Source: Solenopsis invicta
Lineage: Eukaryota; Arthropoda; Insecta; Hymenoptera; Formicidae
DNA length: 64,000 bases
Direction of reading: 5' to 3'
Assembly (NCBI RefSeq): GCF_016802725.1
Contig: NC_052668.1
Coordinates: 11,911,001 to 11,975,000 of the forward strand
Made by a program: the position numbers and the translations under genes. Shown here piece by piece: positions 48,637 to 59,990 of this stretch. The stretch's first letter is position 1. Every line of letters begins with the position of its first letter. Below the pieces are notes generated by a model, which saw only the letters and a list, made by a program, of their open reading frames with translations, had not been told where the DNA came from and ran no database searches.

Positions 48637-50980
48637 ATTAGACCTGAGAAACCCCATGTGTGATTGATTGCAAAATGTGTAATGATTTGCGAAGATTAAA
48701 ACAAGGTTAAAGACAATATTTTGTGTTAGAATCAGGCTCGGCGAGTTAGATTTCCTTTCCTGCCTATCCGACATCGTCGTACTCGCGCTGACCCCGCTGA
48801 CTCTCGAACAGAGCAGAAAAAAAAGGAATCTGAGTAGCCAGCAGTTTTAAAATTTTGATAACTTTTTTTCTGATATCGTAGAATCAAAATGTCCTTAACA
48901 GACTTTTATATGAAAAGCTATATAAGAAGAGAAAGAAATTGATTTCGAAAATAGTCTTTCTATTGAATTCTTGCAGGAATGTATTATATAAGGCAATTTG
49001 AGCAATACAGTGCTCGTATAACCCACTAAGTGCATTAAAATTTGGTAAATGGAGTAACCGTATTTTCGATCAATACACGTGTGCTATCCGTTCTTTAGCG
49101 GCATCGCGACTATTCTCGGCATATGATCGAAAATCTAAGGCGCGCGTACCGAGCTCGACGAGATCGATATTTCGCGCGGTCGTCTTACCGAGAGGGCAGT
49201 CCTCGTGGTAATTCAATCGGAAGTCTGTAATCCGGGAATCGGAAGCTTTGAAAGGGCCCGACAGGTTACTCACGGACTCGATCCAGGACACTGGCATGGG
49301 TGAGAGAGGGTGTCTTCGTTAAGCATTCTGTGCGTCAACTCGCACTAATCTGCATCCTTACTCGATTCGTCGTTGGCCGTTCTCCCGATGACATTCCCGG
49401 CTGTAGATGTCTGCCGGTGGATTGTTGGTTCCGCTTTTACCTTAATACGAGTTGAAAGCCTTGCTATTCGTGAGAGCTGCGAGAGCAGAATTGAATTGAG
49501 TCTGAGTTCGACGAGTAATTCGCAAGAATCTCATCGTTGCCTTGATTAAACGTGTGAACTTTTAATGTGAACAAACCAGCTTCCCAGCAATTGGGAAAGT
49601 CTTGTGTAAAGTGTTGTTAACATGCGGCTCATAAGGCGGCCTCTAATTGGGCATTATTCGGTTACGATACTAACATGAGTTCTCGAGAACATTAGGCTAG
49701 TTCCCAGACTAGACTGTAACTACCTCAAGGATATAATCGGTAGTCTCTTGAAATTGATACTTCAGTCAACCTGAAGAGTTTATCGATAGTTTGCGAGCCT
49801 CATAAGAAAGACCCTCATTAAGGTCAAGTATATTGCACGTCATTTAGAATATCTCTTGGAACACTCGTCCTTATTTCGTACCATGCAGCTCGTAATTTAT
49901 TGTCTCCCAACTACGACCGATAAATAATACTCCGGACATTATCAAGACTCGCACAGTGTAGCTATTCATAATCTTTATTGACATAAATTCAATTGCATAA
50001 TTGAATAAGGATTTCGTACAGGCCGATATAAAAACTGATATATTTGTGAAATCGCCCCGTTGCGATCTAACGTATCGATTTCAGAAATCCATTAAGCATT
50101 TCAGCGATGTCGCATGAACGGCCCGTATAGCCAATTGGTTTCTGGCGCACGTAATATTATCTCATATCGTCGACACAATGCGCTTTGCGCGCCTAGCACA
50201 TCTCAAACATTAGACTATCGTTGTTGACTAAACTGCAAATGACTTATCCAAACATCTCAAAGCTCTACGAGCTAATCAGAATTCCTCCTTGGATCGATTA
50301 ACGTCGAGATAACCGAGCCTTGCGAATCCTGCCGGTTAATCCCGGATGCATCAGCCGGATGCGTCTCGGTTGGCGGGACTACTTTGTGATTCGGTCAATG
50401 CGAAACTCGGGGCACACGTAGTAGAGCCACCCGGAAGTCTCGCTTCGCAATAATGGGTAGCTGCCGCTGGAGATCCGGTGGCGCGAGAACGACGCATTCT
50501 GCGTCGTCGTAATGTGTACCGCTCATTAGCAAGTGTTTCAACTTTCGTCAAGTTTCGCCACCTCGCGCTCTGGTGTGTATGCTGCCCGCCTTAGTTCCAA
50601 CGGTCTAACTGCTCTCTATCTTTCCCGCCAACTGCACATGACGACCGTTGTACGTGGTTGTTGCGTCGTTATAGCCGTTGGAGTTCGGTTTAACTGCTGA
50701 AGGAGGCCGCCGCATTATTGGTGCTCGTAAAGCATGCGAGCCGCGATGCTACGTACCGTCGGCGACAGTAAATTAATAATTAACAGGAGCGCAACTTTTA
50801 CTGGTATTATGTTGTATCAGCGACATTTTCAATTCATCGATTTCCTCGTGGCATGCTCGTTCTGCCAATTTCGCGAAAGTATTAATCCTTTAACGCTCAA
50901 GTCATTATTTAAATGTCACGAATGAATAGCATTCGCATACTTTTGAGAAGAATTTTGTAAATTCTCGACGCTCACCATCT
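48637..50980. other. Mixed non-coding DNA
   Basis: Less simple sequence than elsewhere. A minus-strand frame at 49070-49297 starts with ATG, has a protein-like composition and carries GTGAGT, a consensus 5' splice site, eight codons in; no partner exon was found. 49430-50300 contains no recognisable feature. 50300-50720 is GC-richer. No gene is called. Confidence 0.45.
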
Positions 50981-51039
50981 TTTTTAGTCAATTGACGTGT
51001 CAAGGTAGTTCGATCAGAGTACGATTTAATCACCGCGAA

Positions 51040-51717
51040 ATGGCATTGTCGGCATCGAGGGGGGAAAAAAAGCGGCAGCGGGCACATATCGCCGTGCATT
51101 CGCGGTCAATCTACATGCCAAAAAAAAGTGCAAGCGAAAAATGTGTGAGGGAAGAGGTATGGGGAGAGAGAGAACGCGCGTTTACCATTCCCGGCAATTT
51201 GCACGCCGAGGCTACGACTCCGAACATTCATTTCGAAGTTTTCGCCGGAAATCGCACGCATTTTTGTTTTAATTCGCAACATCGTTGCCATTCGAGCCAA
51301 TGTTTGTATTGTTCCAACATGGAATCCCTGGAGGCGCGCTATCTACGCGCGTGCGAACGCCATACGCGCTGCACACAATTCGGTGGCGACACGTACGTTG
51401 CGTGCGTTGCGTGCGCGCGTAGCTGCGTTATATGCGGGAGGACAGCCGCGCAGAACTACGCGGAAGTTTACACAGTCCACGACAAACATTGTAATCCGGT
51501 AACACTCCGACTGCGAGGATTGTCCGCGACCGGAGTGACGGTCGGAGCGAGGAAACTAAAAGCGGCGGTAGAAACAAGAGAAACACTCGGACTTGTATGC
51601 GTATGCATGCGTTACATATGGCGCAGCACGTACGACGAATATGGTGCACACATACGTACGAGGTGGGATGCGATGGAGGGAGGAGGCAGGATAAAAATTG
51701 ATAGGCGAGCCACGTGA
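51040..51717 (+). other. Open reading frame, 225 codons, coding status unproven
   Basis: The longest open frame in the window. The frame is open from 50992 (TTG); the first ATG is at 51040 in a favourable context (A at -3, G at +4). The translation is cysteine-rich, with three CxxC pairs (CLYC, CVAC, CVIC) in its middle third, superficially like a zinc-binding domain. However CVAC and part of CVIC come from a local TGCG-type simple repeat near 51395-51420, so they may be artefacts. A pyrimidine run ending in TTTTTTAG just before 50988 could be a 3' splice site. No homologue is recognised. Probably chance in stop-poor GC-rich DNA. Confidence 0.12.
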
Positions 51718-51929
51718 TACTCTTTCTATCGAACGTCAGGCAATTTACGGGCTAGCATGGAACTCGTGCGGAAGTTCGGGGACTCGTAAATTCGAAAAAT
51801 TTGCGGGAATGTAAAGTATCTCACAAATCGAGCGCTGCAGCCGTTTTTAGCTGCGATTACGAGTGAAAGACGAACGAAACGAGTTACGAGTCCAAGTGAC
51901 GACGCGGACGCGCTCACTGAAGAGATACC

Positions 51930-51930
<1 letters not shown>

Positions 51931-51982
<52 letters not shown>

Positions 51983-51983
51983 C
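51931..51983. repeat. (TG)n microsatellite with GA tail
   Basis: About 22 TG units followed by four GA units. Confidence 0.95.
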
Positions 51984-52084
51984 TCAATTAATAAATCACG
52001 ATACGGCTGACGATGATGTGCGTGTCGCGAGATACCATATGCTAAACCGTCATACGGATATAACAATGGACTCATTTTCTGGTC

Positions 52085-52100
52085 GTCGCGCCGCGCCGTC
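52085..52100. repeat. (GCGCC) pentamer repeat
   Basis: Two to three GCGCC units; same simple repeat as at 8521, 11046, 24300 and 38398. Confidence 0.6.
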
Positions 52101-53072
52101 GGGTCGAGAGGGCGGGATAGAGGATGATAGTCGCGTCGTACTTGGCATTTCGTATTCATTGACTGCGCGATGAAGGAGCGCTGAATGAGCCAAAGTAGGT
52201 GGTGAGCGCTAATGGCAGGAGGGGGATTACAAGCGAGTTAATCTGGTGGCGTGCTCCACGGGTCGGGCATAACGCGGCAGTCAGTGCGAAGATGTTTCGC
52301 TTAGTTTCGTGCCCCACGCGTCCGGACGCTAAGGCACCGAATTGGTCCGTTCGTTGCGAAGGGCGGCTGCTCGGCTGCAGATAGGGGCGCGAACTCGCTG
52401 GAAGTTGAAGTGCGAACTTGCGTCCGCGCGAAACTCCGTGGAACTTGCTCGCTACGTAGAATGACGCTTGTAGAAATGCATTAAACGCGTTGCGGCTCGA
52501 TGCGGGGATGGAAACTCAAAGTTTATACGAACAACGTCGCGGAAATCATTGGAAATCATAATTTAAACGGCTGCAGTAAAGCAGATATTTATATCCGTGT
52601 CGTTTGCAAGTTTAATGCCACTGGAAAAGTGTCGCGTTTCTTCCCTTTCGACAAAGCGGAAGACGCTCGCCCGCCGATTTTCCAAGTAGCGACTCCCTCG
52701 TTGCCCTCGTTGAAATGGATGCAATCGGCGCGATATCTACATGTTTTTTTGCGCGACACCTTAAAAAGAATAAACGTATCTGAGAAAAGCGCAGAGACGA
52801 TTTAGTTTGCGACCTTTCCGTCGCGACGTTGAATTTCGCCGACGAACAACGTTTCGAATGAGGGGATTTATGATTAAGTTTCAATTTCTGGGAAGGCACC
52901 CAGGAATCTATTACGTCATGGGGAGAAAGAGAGAGAAAGAGCGAACCGGTTTCGAAAAAGTGGACGCATTTCTCGGAATCTGATTATTTTCTCCTCGAGG
53001 CCGAAAAGAGAATCCGGTCCGTCCTTAGATCAGTCCAAAGTGGACGATATTTTTCATGATTTTCCGTGAAAA

Positions 53073-53090
53073 GGGAGGGGGGGGGGAGGG
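53073..53090 (+). other. G-rich run
   Basis: GGGAGGGG followed by further Gs and AGGG, a G-quadruplex-capable stretch in a purine-rich context. Confidence 0.65.
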
Positions 53091-53728
53091 CTAAATAGGA
53101 TCGAGCCCTTAACAAATCCACGGATGGGACGACGGGGAAGGTAAGCTGCCCGAGTCATCATTACACAACGGTAGGGTTCCAGCGACACGCTGACGTAACG
53201 ACGTCATCAACGGCGTTTAGGGTGTACAAGGAACGTTGTAGCCGAAACGAACAGCGGGGAGGTTTTAGAGTGCGGTTTCCAGTTCCCTCGGACCGGAGAT
53301 AGAGGGCGGGGAAAGGGAGGGGTACCGACTAGCCTGCTGCGCGAAACGAATGGCTCGTCGTAATCGCGGCCCCTAAACGCCCGACATTTGTTATCTTTAA
53401 ACCAGTTGCGCGGGAGCAGGGAACGACGGTGACGGGCTTTGGGGATGACGGTGGTGGTGTGGAGCCGGGAGCGGAAGGGAGAAAAGGGATCGGCAAGATA
53501 GATTAGCGGAATGATTAGCGACAGCTAATGGGGCTCGGTGTTACGTGGTTGGCTCACTAACACCAACTCCGACTAGATCCATGAGGTTGGATTGCGAGAC
53601 GACAGTTAATTTTTATTCTACTCAGGGGAACAAGAAAATCATTACTAGACATTGTGTAGTGATAAGAAAAGAAGGGATCTAACAGAGGGGCGTAGAATAA
53701 AGAGAAACCGCCACTCTTACGGAAAGAA

Positions 53729-53741
53729 CCCCCCCCCCCCC
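53729..53741. repeat. C homopolymer
   Basis: About 13 consecutive Cs, followed by AGCCCC. Long homopolymer runs are also common places for assembly errors. Confidence 0.85.
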
Positions 53742-54082
53742 AGCCCCGCATGATAAGTGAATGACGAGTTGGTGATACATCTCGCTCTCTCGTTCTTTCA
53801 ACATTTTTACGATCATATTATAGTCGTTATTTCACTCTTTTCTGTTCCGTCCGTTCATTTTTCATCGAGGTTACCATGTTAATGCGAACGCGCGGCGCGC
53901 GTGACTCTCGCGGAAAAGCTCCTTTCTTCGTTATTGATCGTCTTCGGAATACGACAATCGTCAAAATTGCAATGAGACTTCGCTCGCTCGTGTCGTATTG
54001 TGCTGAATGTATCGCGCCGTTCCATTGACAGGTCTGTACCTCGATTTGAACGCATCTGAAACGCACGCGTTTTCCCGTCAAA

Positions 54083-54286
54083 ATGATGACCCACTTCGTT
54101 ATCGCGTCTACCGTCTTATCGGTCTCGGCGTCTTCCGCGGCGTTTAACGGGGACTCGCGCGTTGACAAGTCCGCTATCAACAACAGGCGCCGAGAGATCA
54201 CGAATCCCCCGTCGTGTAGCTTGCAGCCGTACACGTATTATCGAGTGCCGGTGCGAGGCGTGCTTGCGTCGGGCTTGCATCGATAA
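54083..54286 (+). other. Open reading frame, possible small secreted peptide, unproven
   Basis: 67 codons from an ATG in a good insect start context (CAAAATG). The N-terminus (MMTHFVIASTVLSVSASSAA) has a hydrophobic core and small residues like a signal peptide, with possible cleavage near residue 20. The rest (about 47 residues) holds one cysteine and a basic pair (RR) near residue 35. No known peptide family recognised. The minus strand is also open across the same bases (53827-54234). Could be the first exon of a secreted protein or chance. Confidence 0.15.
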
Positions 54287-54573
54287 TTAGTTTGCCGGAG
54301 ATTTCCACCTAATTTATGTCCACGCCAGACCGTGGCCTCCCCCCTCGTCCGCGCCCTGCCAATCCCGCAGTGTCGAAACATGTCGGAGAACAAGGCGGAT
54401 ATCGCGCGCTCTATTCTACAATGTGTATCGAAGCGTGTACGTGCAGCGAGTAAGTTTTCACGCGTTTTTCAAATCGTAAATTCGATGGATTGGGAGTGAT
54501 GAAAAATATAATTTGTGACACTCTGTTTTATCTCAAAATATTGTTAGCGTCATTATCTGTACGATTGAATGTA

Positions 54574-55433
54574 GGGTAAGGTTGCCGATATCGCACCAAC
54601 TCGCGTATAAACTCAACCACAGTACTTGTACACTTTTTGTGAAATTATTTGGGAACTACATAACATTATCATCATCCTTCATTGAACTCAACACGTTAAG
54701 AAACATAGAAATTTTGTTATTATTATTTATAGAAACATCGTAACTTTGTTGCTATTTTTCAACGCATTTCGTAGCTTGATTACAAAAGAGGTAAAATAAA
54801 TAATTTAAATTTTCACAATTTATAATGATTAAAATATTATTAAAATTACTAGATTAACAAAGTTTAAATAACTTTGTGTTCTTATTTGTAAATTAAATAA
54901 ATAAAGTTTTACAAAATGCTTTAGTCTCCTAAATTGCACTATTGCTTTGATCGTAATTATATATACAAAATCAAATATAATAATCATACAGAGCATACAT
55001 TATAACTATAATTAGCGTAATGTACCAATGTTATTGCAATATTAACGAAAAGTTATCGAAATGATTGACATTGGCGGAAATTATATTTAGTTTACGGTGT
55101 TTATCTCCAATATTGATAAAATTATTCTTATCTAATGCATTTTGCTAGAGAAGAAAGAATCTAGCAGAAAAAGTGTTGCTTTACCCCAGGAAGAATATAT
55201 TAACCTGTAGTGCGATTTAGGAGACTAATTGCTTAAATCGCACTATTTGAAGGCTTCTTAAAAATTGTCATTTAAAAATTTATAACAATGCATAAAATTC
55301 TGAAATAAATAAATATGAAAGGAGAAATGTTGTTGTACTTTATTATGACGTAAGAAAGTGAAAAAATATTCCTCATAATTTCTTAGTTATAAGCCTTTAT
55401 GTCAAAAGTGGTGCGATTTCGGCAACCTTATCC
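54574..55433 (+). mobile_element. Non-autonomous DNA transposon, family E, fuller copy
   Basis: 860 bp with a 24-bp terminal inverted repeat (left GGGTAAGGTTGCCGATATCG..., right, in reverse complement, GGATAAGGTTGCCGAAATCG...; two mismatches over 24 bases). TA flanks each end (54572-54573 and 55434-55435), as in Tc1/mariner elements. The inside is AT-rich and non-coding. It contains GTGCGATTT (55210-55218) pairing with AAATCGCAC (55235-55243). About 230 bp (roughly 54723-54957) are absent from the other copy at 29980-30619. Confidence 0.85.
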
Positions 55434-55435
55434 TA

Positions 55436-57000
55436 TTTTTAATCGAAATGTAATAATTTATTTGCACTTTTAGCCACGATAAAAGGAACGTTCGATCTTT
55501 TTTTTTAAAAAAAATTCTATCGCCTCTCCCTTTAAGTTTTACAGTTCGGATTAATCAAACGGAGTGCTTATATGCATATGGTATAAGCGAACGGGGATAG
55601 TGCATTTTCCAGCGGGTAGTCCCTCGTTATCTAGTAATATGTTTATATCCTTTTACCCTTTCTGCGATGCCACAGGCCGTCATTAGAGATGCGCTCTGCG
55701 AGCAAGGATAACCCTGGTGCCTCCTTGCTCCTCCGCCCCTAGATCGGCGTCCTGAAAGCCTCGTTTCCCCCGCGGAACATCCAGATTATGGGTTTATTAT
55801 AAAAGCCATATCCCACGTCGCACTTTACCCAGCTGGGTCGTTCCAACCTGACCTCCGACACGTCCACGACATGTCGCGCTGGCGATGGCATTCTCTACGA
55901 GTTTTCTTACATACAAGTTGCCAGATGGTCACCACTATAAACGAATCAACAACGCATAATTTTTTTTCACGAATTATTGTTCTTTTCCACTCATATTCTT
56001 CTGCTCTTCATATCGTTTTTTTACTCTCTCTCTCTCTTACTTTTATTTATTTTTTAAACGTAAGAATTTTCCATTAAAAACGATTTATTTGATTTGCAGA
56101 AACTTCTGTAAAGGTTTAAACCTTGCATTCATTAGTTTGTTTTCTTTTTTAAAGATAGATTAATTTCTTTTAAACATAAGTTGAAGTAAGAAAATGAGAA
56201 AAAAAAAGTAAATCGACTGAAATCTGCGAGATTGATAAATCTTAACATCTAAAATTGCATACGTGCGCTTATATTATGTAAAGGCCTTGGTTTATTTGGT
56301 CGAGTCGTGTTGTAATTAATTTTATCGCGATACAAACGTGCTATACGCACTAGTACGGCTGATCGGTCGAGAGAAGGGTATAACTATTAAATTGGTATTT
56401 CATCCAGTTACACGATTGCGGGAAGCCCTGTTCTGTAATTAACGAACTTTGATATTGACCGATACACCGCGGGCAATGCACCAACGGTGTGCACGACATG
56501 TGGAACCAGTGCGATCTGCATAAAAGCTCAACTGCTGCAATTCGACGAAACGTACTTACTATTATTGGCTTGGACATTATTCATTAAAGGCTCGGAAGTA
56601 AGATAAACGCAGACAACGGAATATGGAATTTACACTAATATTCGCTTTAACTTTGCCAAACGAGATGTATTACTACTTTGTGAAAAATCAACACAAGTTC
56701 TAAATCGGAATGTAGTATTTTTTTTTCTCTCGAAAACTCGTACGAATAAAACACATAGAAACCTTGCTATATGCGCCTCGCATGCCGTCACATTTTTTTG
56801 TTGAAATGTTGAAATATTATGCCATTCTTTTCTACCCTTAACCTTTCGATTAACTAGTCTATTTATTGCTCCACTCAGAGCAGTAAGAAGTTGATAGAGC
56901 GATTCATAAAAACGTTCGCGGCAGTTGTTCGAATCGATAATTATTGCTGGAATTATTCACGGAAAATGAGATGGGGCGGGGCAGAATCGAGATGCCGTGT
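55436..57000. other. Mixed non-coding DNA
   Basis: No gene recognised. 55600-55870 is GC-richer; 55950-56330 AT-rich. A minus-strand frame at 56350-56577 begins with ATG and has GTAAGT, a consensus 5' splice site, six codons in, but nothing else supports an exon. Confidence 0.45.
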
Positions 57001-57011
57001 GGCGAGGAGAT

Positions 57012-57012
57012 G

Positions 57013-57043
<31 letters not shown>

Positions 57044-57046
57044 TAT

Positions 57047-57073
<27 letters not shown>
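57012..57073. repeat. Double (TA)n microsatellite
   Basis: Two TA arrays of about 13 units each, separated by AAAAGTAT. Each array is self-complementary, so the whole can form a cruciform. Confidence 0.95.
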
Positions 57074-57078
<5 letters not shown>

Positions 57079-58200
57079 TGAACAAATCGAGAGAGAAACC
57101 AGGTCTCGGCGGCAAACAAAAGGACAGAATACTCGTTGACTTCAGTATAAGCAAAAAAATAAATTGGACGACACTTGCCGAGGGCTGGTTCTCAAAAATC
57201 GAGAGAGGAGAGCAAGCGAATGGCGACAGCCACCATTTGTGTCTTTTTTCTTCCTCCCTAGCTCCTTTCGGTGACGCTTTTGCTTGCTCATCTGAAGCAG
57301 AGATATGGAAATGAAAGGTGGGAAGAGTCGATAACGCAGTCGTCGTTACGCTAGAAAAATGTCGATAGTTTGTAATACGTAATTCCAATAAATTCGTCTT
57401 GCATTGTTAGATGCTTTCCAGAATATCTAGAAACCCAAATGAAACGATATTTAATATAATATAATTTATTATAATTAGTGGAGAGTCAACGGTTCGATAT
57501 GATCGGGAATCTTTGCGAAACCGAAATATTCTTCCCAAAATTTTACTTTGGAAGTTTATTACGCATCTTAGCTGTATACCATTTCACTTAGCGCCTGTGC
57601 ACTCTCGAGCATCATCCTTTCTCCGAAACTTGTGTTTCATCATCGCCTCAAAGGATTCTTGTGCCATGAGAGAGAAAGCTAAGGGCGCAAATGAATTCAT
57701 TAATATACTTCCGGACGCATTTCTGAGTCTCTTCTTTGTTCATTGGAGCAGTCGTTGATGTAACCCTTCTCCTCGTTCTTCCTCGCTGTCCCTCCACCTT
57801 CCGGAGCTTCGATTGGATTTTATAGAGCGGCTGTTAATTATTCTCCTACGACCCCCTTTCCGCCGCCACGCTCCTCGTAACCTCCGCACCTTAGAAATAT
57901 TAATTTCTCAATTTCCTCTGAATCGTTACGGTACTTTCTTCGTTGGAACCAGCCTTAATTGCCGCGATTAAATTAGACATCGACGGCTCCGGTAGGAGTA
58001 GAAAAGGAAGAAAACCAAGAACTCGGCAAGAACGTAACGAGTGACTCGCTTGAAAATTGGATCGATTGAGTTAGGTGGTGGATTGTCATCAAATTGATGT
58101 TAGAGGTAGCTAATTTGAGAAAATTACCGTTTACATTCATTAACAGTATTAAAGTACGTGAAAAACGTACAGACGTTACCGACAAGTATAAAATATAATT
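57074..58200. other. Mixed non-coding DNA
   Basis: Open frames under 145 codons on both strands, partly running through the TA array; no motif recognised. Confidence 0.45.
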
Positions 58201-58703
58201 GCACAAATTAATAATCACTTTAGTACAAATATTATAATAAAGGCATACAACTGCGACATTTTATATCAATCTCTAATTAAAATTTGAAGGCATAATAATA
58301 CAAAGGAAGTACTTGTATCAAACGTCACAATATCGTATTAATGAAAAACTAAACGTAATCAATTCTCAGGCTTGACCTTTGGAATTCTTTACAATATAAT
58401 CTTTACAGATATTGTCCAAGCAACATGAAAAGGAATCGATTATTCCGAGCGCACGATGACCGAGCGAATTTAAATGTCTCGCGCAGTATATTCCTGCCGT
58501 GTTTCACGCGCTTGCACTTTTAGTGGTCTTACTCTCGCGAATGTTGCTGCGTTATCTATGAAAAGGCAATCTCGCCGCGGTGACTTCGGGATTTTCCTGT
58601 GGCGAGAAGTGCAAAAATCCGATTAGCAGAGAGCACCTCGAGCGTGGCGGTTATATAAGGGGTGTGCGCACATCCGGACCGGAAAGGGCGGGTGCGTGTT
58701 AGC

Positions 58704-58705
<2 letters not shown>

Positions 58706-58739
<34 letters not shown>
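58706..58739. repeat. (CT)n microsatellite
   Basis: About seventeen CT units. Confidence 0.95.
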
Positions 58740-58740
<1 letters not shown>

Positions 58741-59876
58741 GAATGGATGTAGTATAATTCACCTGGCTCTCCCAACCGTCCTCTCGTCGCTCTCGTTTCC
58801 CGAACTTCGGCGTAGACCGCGAGTGCACACGAGGCCAGCAAAAGTATGCCATTAATTTATACATTGGACTCACGCGACGCGCCTCTATTTCCGGATGCTC
58901 CTTTTATTTTCTCGCGCGTCACTGATAATCTTTTCTCACCTTCTCCATCTGCGACCATTTCTCGGGCGCACGCTTACTTCTGGAGGTGACGATCGATAAT
59001 GCCCTTATCGGACGGCGTGTGAGAGTCTTGCATCGCTTGCCGTAATGGCCGGAGGTCGATAAAATGGCATACCGTTGGATATTGGTGGCTTAATAATTAA
59101 CATTAATGGGATAGGATCTCGCACGATGCAGGAAACTTTTTTATTGACGTCGAAATCGCACGCGTCGAGGATTAAGGATATTTTATTCGCATATAGAAAC
59201 AATATTACGGAACTGCGTCACTTTTCGAGTATAAAATAATATTTTTGCAGTAGTTTAAACTTTTGAAAAATTTATTTCTCGATTGGAAACGTTTATTTCT
59301 CATCTTTTTTTTCCATAAAATATACTGCTCACAGTTTAATGAAACTAATTATGGTTTTACATTTTTATGAAATATTACTACTTTTTTCTTGGTCTTTATA
59401 CCCGACTGTTTACTTCTAATTATTTATAAAGAAGCAAAATTGAAAAGGAACATTTTTTTATAAAAAATGTGGTTTTTTAAAAATTATTTAAGATAAAAGA
59501 CTGAAAGTTTTATTGAATATTATTCACGTATCAAAATATAATACATGTTTTTTCCAGAATTTTTTACGCGCTAGATTTTTTATAAAAATATTACTGGTCT
59601 ACTGTGTGAAGATAAAAATTACATTATATAACAAATTTCATTTTTGTCATAAAGGGTCATTCTTTAGTAATTAAGATGCGTTGAATACGAATATGGCCTC
59701 ATAAATTATCTCTTAGATAATATTTTCAAAAAAGAAGGATTTGAAACTTCCAAAAATGTGTTTTTAGTCATTTTCATAAAATCGCGACGCATGGACCAGA
59801 TGTTCCAGTAACTTCGGGAAGGTCTAATTTACTCTTATATGGTAGCCTTATTGGATCTGCCATTTTGAATTTTTGA

Positions 59877-59892
59877 AATCTGATTTCAGATT
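59877..59892. other. Palindrome with TT loop
   Basis: AATCTGATTTCAGATT: a 7-bp perfect stem and a 2-base loop, inside a segment that resembles dispersed repeat sequence. Confidence 0.7.
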
Positions 59893-59990
59893 CATAATCA
59901 ACGACCCAAAAACATAGAAGATTTCATAGAAATCCGTCAGGTAGAGAAAATGTGTCTCACCACAGGGGGTTAATGAAATTATGATCGGTC

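Larger units (their letters stand above)
50981..54560. other. CpG-rich block without confirmed gene
   Basis: GC- and CpG-rich, with a (TG)n array, a GCGCC repeat near 52085, G runs at 53073-53090 and a C run at 53729-53741. Two open frames worth recording (51040-51717 and 54083-54286) are listed separately. Many other short frames overlap on both strands. Confidence 0.4.
58201..59990. other. AT-rich DNA with a GC-richer island
   Basis: 58430-59050 is more GC-rich, with the (CT)n array and a TATATAAG box at about 58652. 59200-59990 is AT-rich; 59660-59960 contains the AATCTGATTTCAGATT palindrome and phrases reminiscent of common insect repeats. No gene. Confidence 0.45.

Noticed and set aside
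49070..49297. Minus-strand ATG followed after eight codons by a GTGAGT donor-like site
   Set aside because: A single donor match is common by chance, and no acceptor or partner exon was found.
49430..50300. Possible solo LTR
   Set aside because: The block is distinct in style, but I found no TG...CA ends, target duplication or primer-binding site.
58652..58659. TATATAAG as a promoter
   Set aside because: No initiator at the right distance and no downstream gene; TATA-like words are frequent in this DNA.
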